A stretch of DNA of 64,000 nucleotides from Marinobacter sp. S6332 (lineage in GTDB: Bacteria > Pseudomonadota > Gammaproteobacteria > Pseudomonadales > Oleiphilaceae). This document shows, piece by piece, positions 55,041 through 63,606 of this stretch. Every line of letters starts with the position of its first letter. Within the stretch, counting starts at the first letter, position 1. The stretch spans positions 186,001 through 250,000 of the forward strand of contig NZ_JALKAP010000001.1 of NCBI RefSeq assembly GCF_023016045.1. The letters are read 5' to 3'. Under the pieces are notes generated by a model. It was given only the letters and a program-made list of their open reading frames with translations. It was not told where the DNA came from and searched no databases. The position numbers were made by a program, and so were the translations under genes.

Positions 55041-56020
55041 ACGCCTGGCTAATCTCACTGGGCCTGGCACTGGAAGCAGGTAGCATCGCATCACTTTTCG
55101 CGGACCTGCCGCCTGTTATTGGCTTTCTAACCTTTCTTGCAATACATGCATTGGCCTGCTTGGTGTTTACATTTGTGAGCCTGCCGTTATTACCTGCCAG
55201 CTACCGCCGCAAAGGCTTTCAGGCAGGCCTGCTTTTGTTTACGCTGCAGTTTGCTATCCCGGTGATCGGGAGCATTGGAGTATTTGCCGGTATGCTGCTA
55301 CCACTGCACTTGCCGCGATCGGAGCACAACATCCCTTGGCAAGAAACGGCCATACCCGATCTGCCTTTCAGCCCGGTGGACATGAGCCAGCAAATGACCT
55401 TCAGCGAAGGCGGCTTGCGCGAGGTGCTTAGAGAAGCCCAAGCTCCAGAACGGCGCCTGAAAGCCCTGCTGGCCTCCCGCCAGCTTACCGACCGTGAAGC
55501 CATCAACATTCTTCAAGAAGCGCTCAAAGACCCATCCGACGACGTGCGTTTACTAGCCTACTCCATGCTAGAACAACAGGAGAAGCGCTTGGCATCCCGT
55601 GCCCAAAACCTGCAAAAGCTTCTAGAGCAACGGCAACATCCTGATCGAAACCGGCTAAAGCGTCGGCTGGCCCACACTTGGTGGGAAATGGCCTATCTCG
55701 GTCTCGCACAAGGCGGTCTGCGGCAATACTATCTGGAAAACGCCAGAACGATTTTGGCGGAGCTGACAGACGCAACCTCACAGCACAATGACTGGCGGCT
55801 TTTGGGCCGGGTAGAACTAGCATTAAACCACACCACAGCCGCGAGCCGTGCTTTCGAAGCGGCCCTTGCCAACGGTGCCCCGCCAGAGCTGATTTTCCCC
55901 TATCAGGCAGAGATTGCTTTTCTCGCACGAGACTATCGCAAAGTACGCTTCCATCTCGCCAACTGTTCACGGTTTCGGCCCGCGCCTGTGGTCAAAAACC
56001 TGATGGAGGGCTGGCTATGA
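55037..56020 (+). CDS. pelE: Pel inner-membrane TPR protein PelE
   Basis: The protein has 327 residues with three hydrophobic N-terminal segments (about 1-95) and a helical TPR-like cytoplasmic part (LTDREAINILQEALKDPSDD, then KRRLAHTWWEMAYLGLAQGG). It overlaps pelD and pelF by 4 bases each. PelE forms the inner-membrane complex with PelD, PelF and PelG. Confidence 0.88.
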   Translation: MNAWLISLGLALEAGSIASLFADLPPVIGFLTFLAIHALACLVFTFVSLPLLPASYRRKGFQAGLLLFTLQFAIPVIGSIGVFAGMLLPLHLPRSEHNIPWQETAIPDLPFSPVDMSQQMTFSEGGLREVLREAQAPERRLKALLASRQLTDREAINILQEALKDPSDDVRLLAYSMLEQQEKRLASRAQNLQKLLEQRQHPDRNRLKRRLAHTWWEMAYLGLAQGGLRQYYLENARTILAELTDATSQHNDWRLLGRVELALNHTTAASRAFEAALANGAPPELIFPYQAEIAFLARDYRKVRFHLANCSRFRPAPVVKNLMEGWL

Positions 56021-57555
56021 TCCGCCGCACGCCCAAGCAAGAAGCTCCCACAGCCGATATCACCCTGCTGCTGGAAGGCACCTACCCGTTTATACGCGGA
56101 GGCGTTTCATCTTGGGTGCACCAAATTATTACTGGTCTGCCCCAGTTCCGTTTTTCGCTGATCTTTCTAGGTGGCGATCGCGGCCACTATGGCAAGCAGC
56201 AATACACCTTACCGGACAATGTTGTGCACCTTGAATGCCATTACCTGATGGACAATCTTGACGACACCAAGCCAAAGCCTAGCAAAGGTAGTCATCGAGC
56301 CTTCGAGACCCAACGCACTCTGCATGACCGGTTCCGCAGCAATAAACCCGTGCCCGAAGGCGTGCTCAGCCAAGCATTACGAGATCTCGGGCGCAAAGGC
56401 GGCATCAGCAAAGAAGACTTTCTGTACAGCGAAGAAAGTTGGCAGATGATTGACGAAAGTTACCGAAAATACTGCACCGAGCCTTCCTTTGTGGACTACT
56501 TCTGGACCATACGGATCATGCACGCGCCCCTGTTCATGCTTGCAGACATCGCGCAAAACATTCCGAAAACCCGGGCGGTACACTCCATCTCCACAGGCTA
56601 CGCCGGGCTTTTGGGCGCCATGCTAAGGGATTCGCGCGATGTGCCTTTTATCCTCACGGAACACGGCATATACACGAAAGAGCGTAAGATCGATCTTTCT
56701 CAGGCCGAATGGATACGTGAAGCCAGCGACCAGGTAAGCGCCAACCTCAACGACCAACTCGGCTATATTCGGCAGTTATGGATTCGATTTTTTGAGACCA
56801 TGGGCAGGCTTACCTACCAGCAGGCAGACCCCATCATTTCCCTCTACCTAGGGAATCAGCAACGACAACTGGCGGACGGCGCCGCCCCGGAACGAACCCA
56901 CATTATCCCGAACGGCATCAGCCCCGAGCAGTTCGAAGGCGCACTCGCCGCAAGGCCTGCGACAGTGCCCATGGTAATGGGTCTTGTGGGCAGGGTAGTG
57001 CCGATTAAAGACATAAAAACCTTCATAAGAGCCATGCGCTCGGTGTACGAGGTGGTTCCGAATGTCGAAGGCTGGATTGTCGGCCCGGAAGACGAAGACC
57101 CGGCCTACGTAACCGAGTGCAAAGAACTCGTCAGCAGCCTAGGCTTGCAGGATTGTGTGAAGTTTTTGGGTTTCTGCAACGTGAAAGAGATACTGCCGCA
57201 ACTTGGGTTGATGGTGCTAACCTCAATTTCTGAAGCCTTACCGCTGGTTATTCTGGAAGCCCATGCCGCTGGGCTGCCTTGTTTGGCCACAGACGTTGGC
57301 GCCTGCCGCGAGCTTATTGAGGGCGGCACTGAGGAAGATAAAAGTCTAGGTCGCAGTGGCGCAGTGGTTCCTATTGCAGACCCGGAAGCGACCGCAAGAG
57401 AAGCTATCCGCCTGTTGCTGGACGAGAAACGCTGGCAGCAAGCGAGTGAGGCAGGGCTGGCCCGAGTGAAACGCTACTACACTCTGGACGCCATGTTTGA
57501 TTCCTATCGCAACATTTACGACACGGCCATAGCCGCCGGGAGCCAGAAAGACTAA
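56017..57555 (+). CDS. pelF: Pel glycosyltransferase PelF
   Basis: The protein has 512 residues, close to the known 507, and is a GT4-type retaining glycosyltransferase. The opening ITLLLEGTYPFIRGGVSSWV is the PelF hallmark. The donor-binding motifs are HIIPNGI, MVMGLVGRVVPIKDIKTF and the E-x7-E pair in SEALPLVILEA. It uses UDP-GlcNAc/GalNAc to build Pel in the cytoplasm. It overlaps pelE by 4 bases and pelG by 1 base. Confidence 0.93.
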   Translation: MIRRTPKQEAPTADITLLLEGTYPFIRGGVSSWVHQIITGLPQFRFSLIFLGGDRGHYGKQQYTLPDNVVHLECHYLMDNLDDTKPKPSKGSHRAFETQRTLHDRFRSNKPVPEGVLSQALRDLGRKGGISKEDFLYSEESWQMIDESYRKYCTEPSFVDYFWTIRIMHAPLFMLADIAQNIPKTRAVHSISTGYAGLLGAMLRDSRDVPFILTEHGIYTKERKIDLSQAEWIREASDQVSANLNDQLGYIRQLWIRFFETMGRLTYQQADPIISLYLGNQQRQLADGAAPERTHIIPNGISPEQFEGALAARPATVPMVMGLVGRVVPIKDIKTFIRAMRSVYEVVPNVEGWIVGPEDEDPAYVTECKELVSSLGLQDCVKFLGFCNVKEILPQLGLMVLTSISEALPLVILEAHAAGLPCLATDVGACRELIEGGTEEDKSLGRSGAVVPIADPEATAREAIRLLLDEKRWQQASEAGLARVKRYYTLDAMFDSYRNIYDTAIAAGSQKD

Positions 57556-58931
57556 TGGCAGGCATCGGATTTGAACTCAGGCGCATCCTCAAGCGCGACA
57601 ACCTGAGCAGCCTGATCGGCGCCTACGGCCTCGCCAGCATCATCAGCTCCGGTCCCTGGGTGCTGTCGGTACTCGGGGTCATGCTGATTGGTATTATCAG
57701 TATCAGCCTGTCGGTTCCCGAACGGGAGATCATTCAGTTTCTGGTTTCCGTAACCTATCTGATGGCGATTTCCCTAACGTTGTCGGGGCTGTTTCAACAC
57801 GTGTTTACGCGCTGGGTTGCAGACCGGCTCTATGAAAAACGTAAGCTGCTGATTCTGCCCAACCTGATGGGCGTGCTCTGGTTTTCCACCCTACTGGCGC
57901 TGGCCTGCGGCCTACCGGCAGCGCTTTTTCTGCTGCCCGGCACCTCTGTTGTCTACAAGCTTCTGATGCTGGCCAATTTTGTAGTGCTGTGTAATCTCTG
58001 GCCAGTAACCATCTTTCTTTCAGGCATGAAGTCCTACACCTTGATTGTGGCGCTGTTTGCGGTGAGCTACTTCACCGCCATTGTCGCATCTATACTGTTA
58101 GCCAAGTATGGGTTGGAAGGGCTTTTGGGCGGCCTGCTGATAGGCCATGGCTTGCTGTTATTCAGCTTTCTATTCACCATCATCCGACAGTACCCAAGTG
58201 ACGCCCCCATGGGCTTCGACTTTACCCGCCGGGCACAGATTTTCCCCGCTCTGATCGCCACTGGCCTCTTGTTCAACGCCGCCGTTTGGGCCGATAAGTT
58301 TATCTTTTGGTTTCACCCGGACACCTCCCAGCACGTAATCGGAACACTCAGGGCATCGGTGATCTACGATCTGCCGATCTTCCTCGCCTATCTGGCCATC
58401 ATCCCCGGCATGGCTGTGTTTCTAGTACGCATGGAAACAGACTTTTCTGAAGCCTACGACCGCTTCTACAGCGCTGTACGCCAAGGCGACACTCTGGCTC
58501 GGATAAACAGTTTTCGGGATGAAATGGTACGTGTTGCACGCAACGGCATTTACGAGATCTGCAAGGTTCAGAGCTTTACCGTCATTATTCTGTTCCTGTG
58601 GGCAGATGAACTGCTATCCGCCATTGGGATATCCACGCTCTACTTGCCCCTGTTCTATATCGACTTGGTGTCTGTAAGCATGCAGCTCATTCTGCTCGCC
58701 ATTCAGAACGTCTTGTTTTATCTGGACGCCAGAAACATCAACGTGTCTTTATGTGTGATCTTTTTTGTCAGTAATATCGTGCTTACGCTTCTCACCATTG
58801 AACTGGGCGCCAGCTTTTACGGCTACGGATACGCAGGCGCTACGCTCTTATCCTCGGTAATCGGGCTGGCCATGCTGTCGCGGAAGTTCGACCGACTTGA
58901 GTACGAAACCTTCATGCTTCAGGGGCGATAG
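57555..58931 (+). CDS. pelG: Pel inner-membrane flippase-like protein PelG
   Basis: The protein has 458 residues with about 12 membrane helices, a member of the polysaccharide-transporter superfamily (Wzx-like). The start MAGIGFELRRILKRDNLSSL is strongly conserved in PelG. It is thought to form the path for Pel across the inner membrane. Last gene of the operon; no clear terminator follows before the convergent lipoprotein gene at 58946. Confidence 0.93.
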   Translation: MAGIGFELRRILKRDNLSSLIGAYGLASIISSGPWVLSVLGVMLIGIISISLSVPEREIIQFLVSVTYLMAISLTLSGLFQHVFTRWVADRLYEKRKLLILPNLMGVLWFSTLLALACGLPAALFLLPGTSVVYKLLMLANFVVLCNLWPVTIFLSGMKSYTLIVALFAVSYFTAIVASILLAKYGLEGLLGGLLIGHGLLLFSFLFTIIRQYPSDAPMGFDFTRRAQIFPALIATGLLFNAAVWADKFIFWFHPDTSQHVIGTLRASVIYDLPIFLAYLAIIPGMAVFLVRMETDFSEAYDRFYSAVRQGDTLARINSFRDEMVRVARNGIYEICKVQSFTVIILFLWADELLSAIGISTLYLPLFYIDLVSVSMQLILLAIQNVLFYLDARNINVSLCVIFFVSNIVLTLLTIELGASFYGYGYAGATLLSSVIGLAMLSRKFDRLEYETFMLQGR

Positions 58932-58945
58932 GGGGTAAAATCTGC

Positions 58946-59284
58946 TTACTCTATTTGAGCAAACTTAACCCATGTTCCCCTGCTGTTTTTCCAAGAAGTA
59001 CCAGAATTTTTGTCGATACGAATAGCTCTCCAGCTTTCACCAGTGGAGACTATTTTGACATCGTAGAGTGATTCAGGAATTGGGCTTGGGTCTTTTATCT
59101 TCCTCCACTCTGTATTCGATGCCCACCAAGTTTCGCCAGTACGTATATTGAACTTTACGTGTCGCGTTTTTCCTTCTTGGGAGAGAGAAACTATCTCCAG
59201 AGCGTAAGTTCCATGCTCGGTGCCCAATGAACTACATCCCGAAATCCCAAACAAAATCGCAACAATAAGAGCTCCGTATCGCAT
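58946..59284 (-). CDS. small lipoprotein with two Trp-containing repeats
   Basis: The protein has 112 residues. Lipobox GISGC (C17) follows a short signal peptide. Two imperfect repeats fill the mature part: RTGETWWASNTEWRKI and KNSGTSWKNSRGTWVKF, a pattern (TGxxW ... W.K) seen in many small secreted proteins with no settled role. AGAAGGAT precedes the ATG. Its start lies inside the end of the upstream ABM-like gene (94 bases overlap). Codon use is more AT-rich than in pel, which fits cassette origin. Confidence 0.7.
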   Translation of the reverse strand: MRYGALIVAILFGISGCSSLGTEHGTYALEIVSLSQEGKTRHVKFNIRTGETWWASNTEWRKIKDPSPIPESLYDVKIVSTGESWRAIRIDKNSGTSWKNSRGTWVKFAQIE

Positions 59285-59547
59285 ATCCTTCTCGCTTCAT
59301 CTTCGGTGTGATGTGAGTTTCTGTTGAGCGCTACCAACTGGTACTCCCCCGCGTGGATTGACTCCAGTTTGTCCCAGTACGTGATTAGGGTAAGTTCAAT
59401 TTTTCCCGTCAGGGCGCGGCGCAAAATCTGGGCACCGAGAAAGCCTACTGTTGCGGACGAATCCCTGATGCCAGTTTCGTATAAATATGCCGTGAACCCT
59501 TCGCTATGGGTTTCAGGCACTCGGCATTTCCACTCTCTGGCGATCAT
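59191..59547 (-). CDS. antibiotic-biosynthesis-monooxygenase-like protein with abnormal C-terminus
   Basis: The start ATG at 59547 follows AAGGGAGA; 118 residues. MIAREWKCRVPETHSEGFTA, ETGIRDSSATVGFLGAQILR and LTLITYWDKLESI fit the small ABM/dimeric alpha-beta barrel family. After WDKLESIHAGE the usual AFAGEDY-type ending is lost, and the frame runs on into the next gene, so it is probably truncated or shifted. No enzymatic activity should be assumed. Confidence 0.55.
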   Translation of the reverse strand: MIAREWKCRVPETHSEGFTAYLYETGIRDSSATVGFLGAQILRRALTGKIELTLITYWDKLESIHAGEYQLVALNRNSHHTEDEARRICDTELLLLRFCLGFRDVVHWAPSMELTLWR

Positions 59548-59594
59548 TACTACACATTCTCCCTTGCTTTGTAACGCCATGCTCAGCTGCCGCA

Positions 59595-59894
59595 TCAGCG
59601 GTCGGACTGAAGCTCCTTGATACTGTGCCGCATGCGACGCCGCTGGTTCTCATTGGGGAGTGGCTTTTCAGGTCGGTTTTCGCAATACCTACACCCTGCA
59701 TCTCCGCAGCGACCTTCAAGCCATATGTTGCAATATGCGCAGATAAAAGCATCAAAAGGCTCAGAGTAAATCGCCGGTTCTTGACACTTGTGGCATGCAA
59801 CCGAGTCTTCCGGAATGAAGCCCTCGATTTTGACTGCCCCGTCGATGAGCAGAAACCCTTCTTCATCAGCCTTTTCTACGAACTCTATGTTCAT
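59595..59894 (-). CDS. hypothetical zinc-ribbon-like protein, probable integron cassette gene
   Basis: The protein has 99 residues with seven Cys in pairs: CHKC, CAYC and CGDAGCRYC. This suggests one or two metal-binding ribbons. No family was recognised. Its ATG lies about 11 bases after the edge of an attC-like site (59905-59982), the usual position for a cassette gene start. Confidence 0.6.
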   Translation of the reverse strand: MNIEFVEKADEEGFLLIDGAVKIEGFIPEDSVACHKCQEPAIYSEPFDAFICAYCNIWLEGRCGDAGCRYCENRPEKPLPNENQRRRMRHSIKELQSDR

Positions 59895-59904
59895 GCTTGT
59901 CTAC

Positions 59905-59982
59905 AATTAACGCTGAGCGCACCGGTGACTTTGGCGTAGCGAAGCGGAGACAAGGGCATCCGAGTGCCACGCCTGGTTAAAT
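59905..59982 (-). other. attC-like integron recombination site
   Basis: Read on the minus strand, the site starts ATTTAAC (59982-59976, fits RYYYAAC) and ends GTTAATT (59911-59905, one mismatch to GTTRRRY). Inside, the arms pair imperfectly: GCACTCGGATGCCCTTG (59967-59951) against GCACCGGTGACTTTG (59919-59933), with two unpaired bases in one arm, the asymmetric bulges typical of attC. Its 78 bases are a normal length. It begins two bases after the toxin stop and ends 10 bases before the next gene's ATG. No integrase gene is visible. Confidence 0.7.
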
Positions 59983-59984
59983 TA

Positions 59985-60266
59985 CTATCGTTCACCTTCA
60001 AGGCCATGCCATACCCGCAGAATAATGATGGTGCTGGCATGAAGTGAGTATCGAACGACGTATTTTCCAAAAACCATATCTCGAACAGAGTCTGGCACCG
60101 GTGCTATTTCAACGGGTGTGCCCATTTTGGGGAAGTCTGGAAGCAGTCCGATTTTGCCAACCAGTTCGGCGGCAACCTTAGCTGCCGCCGATGGATTGTG
60201 GGCTTCAATCAACTCCCTCAAACGTTTCAAATCTTCAATGGCATCATCCGTGTAAACCAGTTTCAC
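59985..60266 (-). CDS. ParE/RelE-family toxin
   Basis: The protein has 93 residues. LVYTDDAIEDLKRLRELIEA, KIGLLPDFPKMGTPV and FGKYVVRYSLHASTIIILRV are typical of the ParE/RelE fold, ending in the VWHGLEGER tail. It blocks gyrase or translation depending on subtype; which one is not clear. Its ATG overlaps the antitoxin stop. It ends two bases before the attC-like site, as expected for a cassette. Confidence 0.85.
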   Translation of the reverse strand: MKLVYTDDAIEDLKRLRELIEAHNPSAAAKVAAELVGKIGLLPDFPKMGTPVEIAPVPDSVRDMVFGKYVVRYSLHASTIIILRVWHGLEGER

Positions 60267-60535
60267 TTACCTGACCTCGGTGCGTCCTGCTCGTTCTCGG
60301 CTCCCCAACTATTAAGCCAGCTATGAACCTCGCTGGCATCAACCACCTTGCCACGGGCAGCAGACTCCATTGCCTCTAACGTTTGTTTCCATCGCTCTTG
60401 CTCAAGCTGCTGCTTTTCTATGTATTCTGACAAAGCCTGGTTGATTACCCAGCCTTTGCTCCGGTGCAGCCTGCCGGCGATTGCTTCCAGGTGCTGTTCA
60501 ACTTCTGCTTGGAGGCGAACTGTGGTGACACTCAT
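60263..60535 (-). CDS. ribbon-helix-helix antitoxin (ParD/CopG-like)
   Basis: The protein has 90 residues. TTVRLQAEVEQHLEAIAGRL then SKGWVINQALSEYIEKQQ is a ribbon-helix-helix DNA-binding domain; the rest is a charged helix that should wrap the toxin. GAGGG lies seven bases before the ATG. It should neutralise the toxin and repress its own promoter. Toxin-antitoxin pairs are common stabilisers of cassette arrays. Confidence 0.85.
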   Translation of the reverse strand: MSVTTVRLQAEVEQHLEAIAGRLHRSKGWVINQALSEYIEKQQLEQERWKQTLEAMESAARGKVVDASEVHSWLNSWGAENEQDAPRSGK

Positions 60536-60940
60536 GACTATACCCTCGAATTTTCGACTACAACGTATTACAGCATAGTCGATGAGCGTGCGGCAAAAAA
60601 CTTAACAGCTAATTATACGAACACTTTCGCATATCACCCATTGTAAAACTCTACTGAATCGCGTCCAAAACACAAAACTTTCATAATTAAAACAGCATCT
60701 TGAGAGCCCATCACCACAGCTACCTCTGGAGTTATGCGCCCTATTATGAGCCACCCTTGCTCCCTTCATCGGCGTATAACTCTGTCACTCTAGCTCCTAC
60801 TTTTAAACACTATCAGATAGTTACGAAAAGCAGCGGAGCAGGCAAACCTGAGAAGCTGGCCTATGTCAGATTCTCAGGTTTGGCGCTGTGTTAACTGGTC
60901 AACCAACGTTGGATGTTGGTACGAAGGAAAAGGACTTGTT
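60536..60940. other. 405-base intergenic stretch
   Basis: No gene is supported. It must hold the toxin-antitoxin promoter. A GTTAAGT-type core (minus strand, 60606-60600) resembles an integron core site but no paired arm was found next to it. An 11-base perfect inverted repeat lies at 60844-60881. A 64-codon frame (60700-60894) has no recognisable features and no ribosome site. Confidence 0.5.
60844..60881. repeat. 11-base perfect inverted repeat
   Basis: AAACCTGAGAA (60844-60854) and TTCTCAGGTTT (60871-60881) flank 16 bases. It lies about 60 bases downstream of the formaldehyde dehydrogenase gene, near the cassette run. It could end transcription of that gene (no T-run) or be the end of a lost mobile element. 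Confidence 0.6.
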
Positions 60941-62113
<1,173 letters not shown>

Positions 62114-62138
62114 TCATCGAACAAAAGCACTAGCCCCC

Positions 62139-63557
62139 ATGTCTCCCAGCAATCTTTATGGCAGGCTGGTGCGTAAATCTCACACTGACATTCGTAAATA
62201 CCTGAAAAACGGAACCGTTAATTTGCGCACTTTATATTGGTTTACCCGAGACCTTCGCTTACACGATAACGCAGCTCTTCTGGCAGCCTCAAGGGCAAAC
62301 ATGCTGTTGTGTGTGTACGTGGTTGACCCGCGCTGGTTCACACCCGGGCCCATGCAATCCAAAGCCATGGGCACTCATCGTTGGCGCTTTCTATGGCAAA
62401 GCTTGATGACTTTAGAGCGCAGCCTAAGAACTTTGGGACAGCGGTTACATATTGCGTACGGCAAACCTGAAGAAGTGGTTCCAGCACTGGCCCATAACCA
62501 CGGCATAAATTGCGTTATCCGCTCACGCCAACCGGGAACCCGTGAAGCTGGCCAATGGCAAACCCTGCAAGACAAGCTGCCAAATACAGCCTTTCAAGAG
62601 TTCGAAACGCTTAGCCTGTACACCGAAGGCTCGCTACCCATGGGCTTGGAAGAGCTGCCAGAAACCTTTTCCAAGTTTCGCAAGCAGATTGAGCAAACCG
62701 GAGAGCATGGCCCCTCACTACTCAGAATTCGTACCCTCACCGCATTGCCACCGGCTCCGGGATTTCCCGAGGATAACCGGGGCGAATGCCCGCCTGTTGA
62801 AGATCCCTTACACCCCTGTGCTTTCACCGGCGGAGAACAGGCGGGTCTAGCGAGATTGCAGGAGTATTTGTTCGGCAACCATGCCATCACTGATTACAAG
62901 CAAACGCGAAACGCCCTCGACGCGTTTAATGAATGGGACGCTTCCTCCAAGTTTTCACCTTGGTTGGCCGACGGTTCGCTCTCAGCCAGAGAAGTTGCAG
63001 AAGCCATTGCGCACTATGAGCGCACAGAAACCAAAAACGAATCCACTTACTGGCTGTGGTTTGAGTTGCTATGGCGGGAGTATTTTTACTGGTACGCCCT
63101 CAAACACGGTGCTGATCTATTCCGGCGTGACGGCGTGCAACACAAGCGGCGGCCAGTAACCTTTTACGGCCATCGTTTCAAAGCCTGGCGTGAAGGCAAC
63201 ACCCAATACCCATTGGTAAATGCAGCCATGAACCAGCTCCGAGAAACTGGCTACATAAGCAATCGGGGCCGCCAGCTGGTTGCCAGTTGTTTTGTGAACG
63301 AGTTGGAGCTGGACTGGCGCTATGGCGCCGCATGGTTCGAAGAGCAATTAATCGACTATGATGTAGCAAGCAACTATGGCAATTGGCAGTATCTGGCTGG
63401 CGTGGGTGCCGATCCGCGGGGTTTAAGGCGGTTCAATCTGGAAAAGCAGGCACAACAGTACGATCCAGCCGGTGCTTTTGTTGAAACTTGGCATGGTCAT
63501 GCCAAGCAACCCGTTGGGCTGCATACCGTGGACGCGGCGGACTGGCCAATTTCCTGA
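62139..63557 (+). CDS. DASH-type cryptochrome/photolyase
   Basis: The protein has 472 residues. Photolyase N-domain: LYWFTRDLRLHDNAALLAAS. FAD-binding C-domain: ESTYWLWFELLWREYFYWYA, GYISNRGRQLVASCFVNELE and DYDVASNYGNWQYLAGVGAD, all typical of the CRY-DASH group. It binds FAD and a folate antenna and repairs cyclobutane dimers in single-stranded DNA, or acts as a light sensor. The ATG at 62139 lacks a clear ribosome site; a TTG at 62223 (after CGGAACC) would remove 28 residues. Confidence 0.9.
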   Translation: MSPSNLYGRLVRKSHTDIRKYLKNGTVNLRTLYWFTRDLRLHDNAALLAASRANMLLCVYVVDPRWFTPGPMQSKAMGTHRWRFLWQSLMTLERSLRTLGQRLHIAYGKPEEVVPALAHNHGINCVIRSRQPGTREAGQWQTLQDKLPNTAFQEFETLSLYTEGSLPMGLEELPETFSKFRKQIEQTGEHGPSLLRIRTLTALPPAPGFPEDNRGECPPVEDPLHPCAFTGGEQAGLARLQEYLFGNHAITDYKQTRNALDAFNEWDASSKFSPWLADGSLSAREVAEAIAHYERTETKNESTYWLWFELLWREYFYWYALKHGADLFRRDGVQHKRRPVTFYGHRFKAWREGNTQYPLVNAAMNQLRETGYISNRGRQLVASCFVNELELDWRYGAAWFEEQLIDYDVASNYGNWQYLAGVGADPRGLRRFNLEKQAQQYDPAGAFVETWHGHAKQPVGLHTVDAADWPIS

Positions 63558-63606
63558 CAATATAGTGCTCTGCCAACGCCAATTAACCAACAGAGGATTC
63601 TTGTTC

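Noticed and set aside
59557-59612. A possible second attC-like stem at the end of the zinc-ribbon gene (GCGGCAGCTGAGC against GCTTCAGTCCGACCGC)
   Set aside because: The core would read GTTACAA, with two mismatches to GTTRRRY, and the opposite core is not clear. It may be a decayed site but was not called.
60700-60894. 64-codon open frame on the + strand
   Set aside because: No ribosome site, no recognisable motif, and the composition is that of non-coding DNA; it also crosses the inverted repeat.
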